From Niveispirillum sp. SYP-B3756 (GTDB taxonomy: Bacteria; Pseudomonadota; Alphaproteobacteria; Azospirillales; Azospirillaceae), in assembly GCF_009495745.1 (NCBI RefSeq), contig NZ_WIDQ01000005.1:113201-177200 (forward strand): a stretch of 64,000 nt of DNA, given 5' to 3'. The translations under genes were made by a program, and so were the position numbers. This document shows positions 1-7,998 of this stretch, one piece after another. How positions within the stretch are numbered: position 1 is the stretch's first letter; every line of letters begins with the position of its first letter. The notes under the pieces were generated by a model. It had not been told where the DNA came from, made no database searches, and saw only the letters and a list, made by a program, of their open reading frames with translations.

Positions 1-290
1 GACCACCGCCAGAACCCTGGCCACCACCGGAACCTTGACCACCGCCAGAACCCTGGCCACCACCGGAACCTTGACCACCGCCAGAACCCTGGCCACCACC
101 GGAACCTTGACCACCGCCAGAACCCTGACCGCCACCGGAACCTTGACCACCGCCAGAACCCTGGCCGCCACCGGAACCTTGACCACCGCCAGAACCCTGG
201 CCGCCACCGGAACCTTGACCACCGCCAGAACCCTGGCCGCCACCGGAACCTTGACCACCGCCAGAACCCTGGCCACCACCGGAACCTTGG
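1..290 (-). repeat. In-frame tandem repeat, 18/36-bp unit
   Basis: About eight copies of a 36-bp unit made of two diverged 18-bp halves. Read on the minus strand each half encodes GGGQGS. Differences between copies are almost all at synonymous positions, as in a selected coding repeat that can still change copy number by slippage. The array continues beyond the left edge. Confidence 0.85.
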
Positions 291-1261
291 TCCCCGCGAG
301 GATCATCTTTCTGCTTCTGCGGTGGGTCCGGCGGTTGTGCCGCCTGCTGGGCGGGGGGCAGCGGCTGGAAGGGGATCAGCCAGTTGGCACCCGGAAATCC
401 TGTAATCAGCAGCAGCAGGAAAATGGGCAGCAGCCCTGCCACCAGACGCAATGTCCCGATGGCGCGCCACCGCAGATCATCGCGCAGCCACCCCATATCA
501 ATGTGAATGTCACCGGGCCAGATGGTGCGTTTTTGCTGGGATCGGCGGCTGGCCATACTGACCAGACGGCCCAGGCGGGTCGATCCATGCGCGATGCCGG
601 CCATGTCCGCCTGGACCGCCGCCGCATAACGCTGTGCCGCCACATGGGCCTGCGCCGCCTGATCCGGTGCCGGACCCAGCGGACGGGGCGGCAATGCCAG
701 CCAGCTCAGCAACGCCACACAATCCGGCGGACCGCCCCCCACAAGACCGGAGAGCGTATAGATGGCAATGGCCGTCGCCAGCATGACGCAAGCGAGCACC
801 GGGACCAATGGCCCGGTGAAGGAAAGCAGGGTCAGGGCGCCACCAAGAAACAGCAGCGCCCAGACGCAGGCTATCAAGTGGAAGGAGAGTTTCTGGGCTG
901 TGCCCAACCGGCGCAATATTTCGGCAGGCTCCCCCGAACGCTGCTGCCAACCGGTGCGAAGCCGCTGGAAGAAAATCGCAAAGGCAGCCGAAGCAAGCAG
1001 GATAAGTGTTGCGGCAACCAGCAGCACAACCCAGCCCCCAGTCACGACAGGGGCCGGCATCACGGCCGTCAGATAGCTTGCGAGAATGCCCAGGATGACA
1101 GACACGTAAAATCGCGGCTGTTCGAACCACCGCCGATATTCACGGGCAATTTTGAGAAAATGCGCGACCGTCGGCTGAAGGCCAGCCGGCGCAGCAGGTA
1201 TGTTTACCCGCCCGCCACCGTAACGCATTACCCCTTCAGAGGGCGTCCCCACCATTGCCAT
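1..1261 (-). CDS. Membrane protein with C-terminal GGGQGS repeats (partial)
   Basis: The gene reads leftward from an ATG at 1261 and leaves the window still open, so only about 420 N-terminal codons are visible. Hydrophobic stretches at roughly residues 45-90, 130-175 and 280-305 predict several membrane helices. After a proline-rich linker (PPAQQAAQPPDPPQKQK) the last hundred residues are the hexapeptide GGGQGS repeated in tandem, encoded by 18-bp units arranged as 36-bp pairs. Alphaproteobacteria have a family of long low-complexity membrane proteins (DUF4175/TIGR02302) with N-terminal helices and a Gly/Gln-rich tail, and this resembles it in architecture only. The start is preceded by GGTGGG. 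Function is unknown. Confidence 0.55.
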   Translation of the reverse strand, partial: MAMVGTPSEGVMRYGGGRVNIPAAPAGLQPTVAHFLKIAREYRRWFEQPRFYVSVILGILASYLTAVMPAPVVTGGWVVLLVAATLILLASAAFAIFFQRLRTGWQQRSGEPAEILRRLGTAQKLSFHLIACVWALLFLGGALTLLSFTGPLVPVLACVMLATAIAIYTLSGLVGGGPPDCVALLSWLALPPRPLGPAPDQAAQAHVAAQRYAAAVQADMAGIAHGSTRLGRLVSMASRRSQQKRTIWPGDIHIDMGWLRDDLRWRAIGTLRLVAGLLPIFLLLLITGFPGANWLIPFQPLPPAQQAAQPPDPPQKQKDDPRGDQGSGGGQGSGGGQGSGGGQGSGGGQGSGGGQGSGGGQGSGGGQGSGGGQGSGGGQGSGGGQGSGGGQGSGGGQGSGGGQGSGGGQGSGGGQGSGGG

Positions 1262-1420
1262 CCCACCGACTTTGACAACCCAATTTACTGAAATTTCGGG
1301 GGAGCGGGTAAAAAATCATCGTGTAAACAGAATGTTCACTCGCATGTCGGGTATTTTGGCGGCTGATGAAGTCGTTTCTGACCATCGGCAACATGCATAC
1401 AAGTCGCAGAAATCCAGGGC

Positions 1421-2164
1421 TCACGCGCTGGCGCCAACATCCGTTGGCTTGGCATAAGCCACCACCCGCAGCAGCCAGGTCATTTCCAGCCACGACCGCT
1501 TGGCATGAACCAGCCGCAGGCCCAGCCCCTGGCCGGACAGGATGGCGTTGATGGTTTCCACCGCGCAATCCTCCGACAGCAGCATCAGCACTTCCGTGCG
1601 GGCAAGGTCCAGGGCGGCCAGTTGCGGGGCCAGACGGCGGAAATAGGCGAAATCATCGCCACAAAACCAGGCCCGTTCCGCCATGCTGGCAGGATCGTGC
1701 GGGTAATAGGGCGGGGTGATGATGATCAGATCAAAGGCATCCGGGGCAAAGCTGGTGGCCTGATCCGCCAGAACCGGGCGCAGGATCAGGCCATTGCGCA
1801 CGGCGTTCAGCCGCGCATTGGCCAGCGCTGCCGGGTTGATGTCGCTGGACACCACCCAGGCCCCGGCGCGGGCCAGGAACAGGCCGACCAGCCCGGTGCC
1901 GCAGCCCAGATCCAGCACCCGCCGCCCGGCCAGCGCCGTGCCGGGAAAGCGGCGGGCGAAATGATCCAGCAGCACGGCGGTGCTGACCGTGGGGCCGGGC
2001 GGGAAGACGCCCGGCTGCACAATGATATCAAGCCCCTGCCGCCACCAGCGCCGTTCTACCGCATAATGCCGGCGGAACCAGCGCTGCAATAACGGCGTCA
2101 CAGGCCGCAATATCAAGCGGCGCAGGCCGGCCAGCCAGCGGTTGCGGCGGGGCAGCCCCGTCAT
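1421..2164 (-). CDS. Class I SAM-dependent methyltransferase
   Basis: A 247-residue protein with a Rossmann-type methyltransferase core. Motif I is VLDLGCGTGLVGL (about residue 85), the acidic end of strand 2 is SSDINPAAL, and the motif IV region is IIITPPYYP, close to the NPPY motif of N- and glutamine-methyltransferases such as PrmC. It is the last gene of the six-gene minus-strand operon and its start overlaps the stop of the upstream glycosyltransferase by four bases. The substrate cannot be told from sequence. The TPPY motif suggests a planar nitrogen acceptor (family knowledge), but operon context leaves a small-molecule or glycolipid substrate open. Confidence 0.85.
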   Translation of the reverse strand: MTGLPRRNRWLAGLRRLILRPVTPLLQRWFRRHYAVERRWWRQGLDIIVQPGVFPPGPTVSTAVLLDHFARRFPGTALAGRRVLDLGCGTGLVGLFLARAGAWVVSSDINPAALANARLNAVRNGLILRPVLADQATSFAPDAFDLIIITPPYYPHDPASMAERAWFCGDDFAYFRRLAPQLAALDLARTEVLMLLSEDCAVETINAILSGQGLGLRLVHAKRSWLEMTWLLRVVAYAKPTDVGASA

Positions 2165-3207
2165 GGCGTCAACCCCTGATAAAGCTGGGTATAGGCTTCC
2201 ACCGTCTGTTCAATGGGCCAGAGGCGGCACGGCGGCGGCGGATCGTCCGCCAAGGCGGCCAGGGCCGCTGCGGCCAACCCCTCCTCCCCCACCGCCAGCC
2301 GGAAACCGGGATCGGCGCTGGACGGGGCAATGCCGACCGCGCGGGATACCACCATGGCACCGCGCGCCCGTGCCTCTGCCATCACCATGGCGAAGCTTTC
2401 AAACGCGGCCGTGTGCAACAGCACCCGGCTGCGCGCCATCAGGTCGAACACGGCGGCGCGCGGCAGGCGGCCGGTGAAGCTGAGATTATCCGCCACCCCC
2501 AATTGCCGCGCCAGTGCCTCCGCCGGTTCCAGCAATGGGCCCCAGCCGGCCCAGCAGGCGCGCAGGGTCGGGCGCTGCACCACCAAATGGGCGACAATGC
2601 GCACAAAGGCCAGCGGGTCTTTTACCGGGATCAGGTTGCCCACGGCCAGCAGATCGATTTCCCGTGGGCAGGCCGGCTGTTCCACCGGGGCCACCCCCCA
2701 GGGGATGACATGGCCGACATTCGGCCCGCCATTTTCCAGCAGCACCCGGCGCTGAAAGGCGCTGACCGCCACGCCGGTGACACCCGGCTTGCCCAGCAGG
2801 CTGTGCCAGCGGCCGATGTGCCGCACCTCCTGCCCCATCAGCGTCACCACCAGGGGGGCACCGCAAAGCCGGGCCGCCAGCCGGGCCACCCCGGCGCATT
2901 CCCCCAGCCAGAAGGCATGGATCAGGTCGAACGGCCCCGCCTGATGCAGGGCGGTCAGCAATTGCGCCTGGGCCAGCAAGCGGCGCGGCAGCCGCGCATT
3001 GTCCCCACCAATGGGCAGCACATCCAGCCCATGCCATTGATAGGGGGCGCGGCGGGCCGGATAATGCAGGGCGAAGATGCTGATCCGCCAGTCGGGATGG
3101 GCAGCGCGCAGCGCCAGCACATAATCCTGCAGGGCGGGGATACAATCACTGTCCTGTTCATCGGCCGGGAAGCCCGGCGTCACCAGGGCGATGTGACGCG
3201 CACTCAT
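2161..3207 (-). CDS. Glycosyltransferase, GT-B fold (GT4-like)
   Basis: A 348-residue retaining-type glycosyltransferase. The N-terminal half opens with ALVTPGFPADEQDSD and carries the acceptor-side Rossmann domain (FDLIHAFWLGECAGVA). The C-terminal half has the nucleotide-sugar domain with VGNLIPVKDP, LSFTGRLPRAAVFDLMARS and the E-x7-E-like stretch FESFAMVMAEARARGAMVV, as in GT4 enzymes. No signal peptide is seen, so it is probably cytoplasmic or peripheral. It overlaps the radical SAM gene upstream and the methyltransferase downstream by ATGA junctions, so translation is likely coupled. It probably adds a sugar to the product of the operon; donor and acceptor are unknown. Confidence 0.85.
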   Translation of the reverse strand: MSARHIALVTPGFPADEQDSDCIPALQDYVLALRAAHPDWRISIFALHYPARRAPYQWHGLDVLPIGGDNARLPRRLLAQAQLLTALHQAGPFDLIHAFWLGECAGVARLAARLCGAPLVVTLMGQEVRHIGRWHSLLGKPGVTGVAVSAFQRRVLLENGGPNVGHVIPWGVAPVEQPACPREIDLLAVGNLIPVKDPLAFVRIVAHLVVQRPTLRACWAGWGPLLEPAEALARQLGVADNLSFTGRLPRAAVFDLMARSRVLLHTAAFESFAMVMAEARARGAMVVSRAVGIAPSSADPGFRLAVGEEGLAAAALAALADDPPPPCRLWPIEQTVEAYTQLYQGLTP

Positions 3208-4661
3208 CCCGCCGCCCCCGCCGGGGCGGTGGTGCTGCAGGACAGGGCCCGCACGTCCGGCCGCCCCGGTACCTGCCAGCGGGCGATCAGCATCCCCGCC
3301 CGCGACCGCCAGGCCCGCAGCTTCAGCCGCAGGGCGCGGGGATGCAGGCGGTTCTTCTCCTGGTCCCAGGCCACCTCATGCGTCAGATAGGCCAGGGCAT
3401 GGGCGTAGTAGCGTTCGGAATAAGTGCGGGGGAAGCGGTTTTCCCGGTCACTGCCCTCGGCAAAGTCGGGCGAGGTGACGTGGGGCGACAGTTCGCTGTA
3501 AAGCTCCGTCCCCTTGATCGGATAGGCCAGCGTGACCGTATAGCGGTCGGGCCGGGCATTTTTCAGATATTGCAGGGTGTTGAGGATATCCACCTCCTCC
3601 TCCCCCGGATAGCCCAGCATCAGGAAGGTGCCGGTTTCAATCCCCGCCTCGCTGGCGGCGCGGATCATGGCGGTGGCCGCCTCCACCGTCACCTGCCGGT
3701 TCATGCTGTCCAGAATGCGCTGGGAACCGCTTTCCGCCCCGATCCAGACACGGATGCAGCCGGTGCGGGTCAGCAGCTCCACCACCTCCGGGCTCATCCG
3801 GTCGGCGCGGGTGATGCATTCATAGCGGATGCGCAGGCCGGCAGCGTCCAGTGCGTCCGCAAATTCCCGCAGCCAGCGGTGATTGACGGTGAAGACATCA
3901 TCGACAAACCAGAACTGGTCCGGCTGGTACAGCCGGGTCAGTTCGGCCAGTTCGGCCACCACCTTGTCAGCCGCGCGGCGGCGGTAGCTTTTGCCGTAGA
4001 CGGCGCGGCTGCACCAGGAACAGCTATAGGGGCAGCCGCGCTGGGTGGAAACGTTCAGCGAGGTCTGGCCATGCGCCCCCCGCCAGGCCCGGAAATAGGG
4101 CGACAGGTCGATGCGATGGCGGGCCGGGACGGGCAGGTCATCCAGCTTGGGCAGATGCGCGCGCGACGGGGAAAAGGCCGCCTGCCCATCCGCCCCGCGA
4201 TAGGCCAGCCCCGGAATACCGACCAACATAGCGGGGTCGGCCAGATCGGCATCGGGCAGGGCGGCGATGGCGGCCATCGTCTCCTCCCCCTCCCCCACCA
4301 CCAGCAGGTCCACGCCATGGGCCAGATAATCGGCGGCGTTATAGCGCCCGTCCGGCCCGCCCAGCACCACCTTGATGCCGGCGTGCAGGGCCGACGCACG
4401 CAACTGGCGGATCAGCCGCAGCACCACCTTGCGGGTCATCAAGGTGACGTAGAAGGCCACCATGCGCGGACGCAACTCATCCATCCGGGCCAGGAAGGCG
4501 GGCTCCGTCAGGAAGGTATTGTCGATCACCTCATGCACCACGCCCTGGCGGTCCAGCCAGGCGGAGATGGACAGCAGGCCCAGCGGCGGATAGGGCCGCA
4601 TGATCTTCTGTTCCACCGGGTCATCGGCGAGAAAGTAACCGTGGGAGAGGACGAGGCTCAT
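3204..4661 (-). CDS. Radical SAM protein with B12-binding-like domain
   Basis: A 485-residue protein. Residues 1-150 form a Rossmann-like domain similar to cobalamin-binding domains, including LVVGEGEETMAAIAAL. Around residue 215 is the cluster motif RGCPYSCSWCSRAVYG (CxxxCxxC), followed by the radical SAM barrel with WFVDDVF and VWIGAESGSQRILDSM. The cobalamin-ligand signature DxHxxG is not visible, as in some BchE-like members, so cobalamin use is unproven. It is clearly paralogous to the C-terminal half of the fused protein encoded two genes upstream. Expected chemistry is a radical methylation, cyclisation or other C-H activation on an unknown substrate. Confidence 0.88.
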   Translation of the reverse strand: MSLVLSHGYFLADDPVEQKIMRPYPPLGLLSISAWLDRQGVVHEVIDNTFLTEPAFLARMDELRPRMVAFYVTLMTRKVVLRLIRQLRASALHAGIKVVLGGPDGRYNAADYLAHGVDLLVVGEGEETMAAIAALPDADLADPAMLVGIPGLAYRGADGQAAFSPSRAHLPKLDDLPVPARHRIDLSPYFRAWRGAHGQTSLNVSTQRGCPYSCSWCSRAVYGKSYRRRAADKVVAELAELTRLYQPDQFWFVDDVFTVNHRWLREFADALDAAGLRIRYECITRADRMSPEVVELLTRTGCIRVWIGAESGSQRILDSMNRQVTVEAATAMIRAASEAGIETGTFLMLGYPGEEEVDILNTLQYLKNARPDRYTVTLAYPIKGTELYSELSPHVTSPDFAEGSDRENRFPRTYSERYYAHALAYLTHEVAWDQEKNRLHPRALRLKLRAWRSRAGMLIARWQVPGRPDVRALSCSTTAPAGAAG

Positions 4662-5464
4662 CCCTGTCTCCGAAATTCCAGCAACATGTGATCGGATATC
4701 CCGGCCAGCAGCGGCCAGCCGGGCAAGGCGCGGTCGAGGCGTTCCAGCCGGTCCACCAGGGCGGGACGGTTGGTAAAGACCGGTTCCAGCGCGCTGGGGG
4801 GCACGGCCAGACCGATGGGGCGGACGGCCACACAGTCAAAATCGGCGGCGAACATGCGGCGCAGCCGGTCCGGCCCGTAATACCAGATGGGAAAGCTGGC
4901 CGCCCCCACCCGCGCCGTCACCGGCCCGCCACCCAGGCGGCGGAAGGCCGCGCGCGGGTGCAGGCGGGGCAGATGCCACGCCACCTCCCACAGGCAGAGC
5001 GGCGGCATCACCACCAGCACCACCCGCCCGCCGGGCCGCACGATGCCGGCCAGCCGCCCGGCCAGGGCGGCCATATCATCGGGCGACAGACAGTTCAGCC
5101 CGCCGAAATTGGACAGGACCAGATCAAACTGCCGGCCCAGCAGGGCGGGCGACAGCATTTCCGCCGCCAGCCGGGTGGTCTGCACCAGATGGCCCAGCCC
5201 GGCCCTTGCGGCTTTACGCGCCGTCTGCACCAACATGCCGGTGGAAATATCGGTGGCCAGCACCTGATAGCCACGGGCGGCCAGATGCACCGCATCTTCC
5301 CCCGTGCCGCAATTGATCTCCAGCACGTCCGCCGGGCGGCCCAGCGCGTCCAGCACCGGTTCCAGATGCGACCAGACAAGGTTGCGCTGCGCCCGGCCAA
5401 CCCGGCTGCGGGTGAAATCATCGTCATAGCTGTCGGCGGCCTGATCGAAGGCGGCATCGGTCAT
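4658..5464 (-). CDS. Class I SAM-dependent methyltransferase
   Basis: A 268-residue protein starting MTDAAFDQAADSYDDDF, the usual opening of small-molecule methyltransferases of the UbiE/Methyltransf_11 type. Motif I is VLEINCGTGEDAVHLA (about residue 46), with ATDIS at the end of strand 2 and FDLVLSNFGGLNCL as motif IV. The C-terminal third (WEVAWHLPRLHPRAAFRR, IWYYGPDRLRRMF) matches the pattern of enzymes that methylate lipids or polyketide-like acceptors, though this is weak evidence. It sits between two radical SAM genes with four-base overlaps on both sides, so it probably acts on the same product. Confidence 0.85.
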   Translation of the reverse strand: MTDAAFDQAADSYDDDFTRSRVGRAQRNLVWSHLEPVLDALGRPADVLEINCGTGEDAVHLAARGYQVLATDISTGMLVQTARKAARAGLGHLVQTTRLAAEMLSPALLGRQFDLVLSNFGGLNCLSPDDMAALAGRLAGIVRPGGRVVLVVMPPLCLWEVAWHLPRLHPRAAFRRLGGGPVTARVGAASFPIWYYGPDRLRRMFAADFDCVAVRPIGLAVPPSALEPVFTNRPALVDRLERLDRALPGWPLLAGISDHMLLEFRRQG

Positions 5465-7998
5465 GATGCCGCCCCCGCCGTTTCCGCCGCCGCCATCACC
5501 GGGGCATCGCCGCGCGGTTTTTCCAGCCGCAGCCGCAGGGCGCCCAGCGCCAGCGGCAGGGCCTGACGCGCCAGCACCGACAGGGCGCGCAGCCGCCCGC
5601 CCGGCAATGCACCGCGCAGCACCTTCACCGCCCGCGCCCAGGCGACGCGGCGGTGCACGTAACGGTGCAGATGGCGGTAGAAATTGGGCCGATAGGCGCC
5701 GGGGAACATCAGGTCCAGATCGTCGCTATGGGTCCAGTTGGTCTTTTCCCCCAGCGCTGCCCGCATCCGTTCATAGAAGACCGTGCCGGGCAGCGGGTAG
5801 GAGACGGAAATACCGATCTGATCGGGCAGCAGCCCCGTCACCATGGCGATGGTGCGGTCGATATCGGCGCGGGTTTCACCGGGATATCCGAATTGCAGGA
5901 AGAAGGCCGACCGCATCCCCAGCGCCCGGATGCGCGGCACCAGCGCGTCAATCTGGGCGCGGGTGATGCCCTTGTCCATGGCATCCAGAATGCGCTGCGA
6001 TCCGCTTTCCGCCCCGATCCAGACGGTGTCCAGGCCGGACGCGGCCAGTGCTTCCAGCGTGTCAGCCTTGGCCAGCAGATCAGCACGCGACTGAATGGTG
6101 TAGGAAAAGCGCAAAGCCCGCTGTTGCACCAGTTCGGCAAAGCGCTGAATCCAGCCGGGTTTCAGGCCGAAAATATCATCCGTGATCCAGAAATGATCGG
6201 GCTGATAGGCCGCGATCAGATCGGCGATTTCATCCACCACGCTTTCCGGGGAGCGGGAATTATAGCGGCTGCCATAGATGGGCTTTGCGCACCAGTTGCA
6301 ACTGAACGGGCAGCCGCGCGTGGTGGAGATGTTCAGCGAGAAGCGACCATGCGCCTGCCGCCAGATGCGGCGATACGCCTCCATATCCACCAGATCCCAG
6401 GCCGGGCGCGGCAGCGCATCCAGATCGCGCAGCACGGCACGGCGCGGGGTGGCCACAGGCGTGGCCAATTTGCTCTCCCCCGTCGCTGCCAGCATCGGCT
6501 GCGCGTGGATAATGCCCTCGATCCCGTCCAGCGGCTGGCCTTCCCGAAGGGCTGCCAGCACGGCGCGCAAGGTCGCCTCCCCCTCGCCCTTGATCACGGC
6601 ATGGGCACCGGCGGCCAGGTAAAGGTCGGCATGGTCGGCGGCATCGGAACTGCTGACCAGCACCTTGGCGCCGCGCGCGCGGGCCAGGGAGACCATGCCC
6701 AGTGCTGCCTCCCGCATCCGGGTCAGGCACATCTTGGTCAGATAGTTGAAGCCATCTTCATAGATCACCACGGTGCCGGGGCGCTCCCCATCCACCAGAT
6801 CGACAAAGCCGCGTTCATTCTCCGCCAGACCGGCATCGAACAGGGAGACGTTATAGCCGGCCTGCCGCGCCACGGCGGCGGCATAGAGCGTGCCCAGCGG
6901 CGGATAGGGCTGGGCCGCCCGCCACTGCTTTTCATCAAAACGATAGAAAAAGGCCGAGGCCACCAGCAGGCGGGAGCGGTCCACCCCACGGTCGATCAGC
7001 ATGTCGCCCTTATTCTCCAGCCGGTCCAGCGTGTCCTGATAGGAACGCAGGATGCGGTTACGCCAGTCACGCGTGTGCAGCTTGGCCACATGGCGGGTCA
7101 TCTGCATGGCCCCGCGCGCTTCCAGCGCCGGCAGGGCCGGCACCTTGCGGCGCACCCAATAGCGGGTGAGATGCAGCAGGGCACGGTCGATCAACCCGCC
7201 CCAGGGGCCGGCGAACAAAGTCTCCGCCCAGGGACGGGGAAAGGCCGCCGCCTCCCCCGCCGGGGCGGGCAGCAGGGCGGCCGGGCGGGCCTTGGCTACC
7301 CATTTGTTGCGGCTGTGCAACTCATCCAGCAGGGCGGTGCCGGCCACCGGGATCATGCTGGCGGTTTCCACCGCCGTGAACGGGTCACGCAGCGGCAGAT
7401 CCAGCGTATCGGCATCGACCAGATAATTGGCGCAGAGCAGATCGGGATCGGGCAGGCGATGCACCTTCCACTGGATCAGCGTGCGCGCGATCCACAGCCG
7501 GCCCGGCTGGGCAATGATGAAATAGTCAAAATCACCATCCGCCGCCATCACGCCTTTGGAGAGCGAGCCGGAAATCCCCACCGCCCGCACGAAGGGGATG
7601 CGCATCAGGCTGCGGCCCATGGCCAGCGCGTCGGGCATCACCTGGCGGGCGCGGGCGGCCGTATCGGCACGGCGCGCCACCCGCGCCGCAATCTCCGCCA
7701 GGGCGAAGAAGGGACCGGGCGGCAAAATCCATTGCGGGTCCAGGGCGGCATCCACCCCATCCAGCCGCTGGACCAGGCCCAGCGCCACCAGCCGGTCCAA
7801 ACCATCCGCCAGGGCCGCCGGTTCCATATCCGGCAGGTCGATCCAATGGCCGATTTCCGCCGTGGTCAGCGGATGACGGAACAGGTCATGATAGGCCAGC
7901 ACACGCAGGATGGCAGAACCCACCCGGCCCATGCCAGGGATGGAACGGCCGATATCATCATTGGCCGGGATCAGTGCGAGGGGCAGCATGTTGTTCAT
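5461..7998 (-). CDS. Nucleotidyltransferase-like / radical SAM fusion protein
   Basis: An 845-residue fusion. Residues 25-100 look like a winged helix (ILRVLAYHDLFRHPLT). Residues about 130-240 contain a nucleotidyltransferase signature, GISGSLSKGVMAADGDFDYF, with the GSxSxG loop and an Asp-x-Asp pair, then PGRLWIARTLIQWK. From about residue 345 a cobalamin-binding-like domain begins (YPPLGTLYAAAVARQAGYN), followed by a radical SAM core with RGCPFSCNWCAKPIYG and VWIGAESGSQRILDAM. The core parallels the 3204-4661 protein closely. No DxHxxG signature is seen. Both domain junctions are in one uninterrupted frame. The nucleotidyltransferase part could activate or adenylylate a substrate; its role is inferred only from motifs. 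Confidence 0.85.
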   Translation of the reverse strand: MNNMLPLALIPANDDIGRSIPGMGRVGSAILRVLAYHDLFRHPLTTAEIGHWIDLPDMEPAALADGLDRLVALGLVQRLDGVDAALDPQWILPPGPFFALAEIAARVARRADTAARARQVMPDALAMGRSLMRIPFVRAVGISGSLSKGVMAADGDFDYFIIAQPGRLWIARTLIQWKVHRLPDPDLLCANYLVDADTLDLPLRDPFTAVETASMIPVAGTALLDELHSRNKWVAKARPAALLPAPAGEAAAFPRPWAETLFAGPWGGLIDRALLHLTRYWVRRKVPALPALEARGAMQMTRHVAKLHTRDWRNRILRSYQDTLDRLENKGDMLIDRGVDRSRLLVASAFFYRFDEKQWRAAQPYPPLGTLYAAAVARQAGYNVSLFDAGLAENERGFVDLVDGERPGTVVIYEDGFNYLTKMCLTRMREAALGMVSLARARGAKVLVSSSDAADHADLYLAAGAHAVIKGEGEATLRAVLAALREGQPLDGIEGIIHAQPMLAATGESKLATPVATPRRAVLRDLDALPRPAWDLVDMEAYRRIWRQAHGRFSLNISTTRGCPFSCNWCAKPIYGSRYNSRSPESVVDEIADLIAAYQPDHFWITDDIFGLKPGWIQRFAELVQQRALRFSYTIQSRADLLAKADTLEALAASGLDTVWIGAESGSQRILDAMDKGITRAQIDALVPRIRALGMRSAFFLQFGYPGETRADIDRTIAMVTGLLPDQIGISVSYPLPGTVFYERMRAALGEKTNWTHSDDLDLMFPGAYRPNFYRHLHRYVHRRVAWARAVKVLRGALPGGRLRALSVLARQALPLALGALRLRLEKPRGDAPVMAAAETAGAAS

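Noticed and set aside
1-290. Left-edge repeat considered as a CRISPR or minisatellite
   Set aside because: There are no unique spacers; units are contiguous, multiples of three and encode a regular hexapeptide in frame with a membrane protein.
35-1291. Plus-strand frame of about 420 codons beginning with a Thr-rich repeat
   Set aside because: It is the reverse reading of the GGGQGS repeat; the minus strand gives membrane helices and a sensible start, and most of the plus-strand product has no protein-like pattern.
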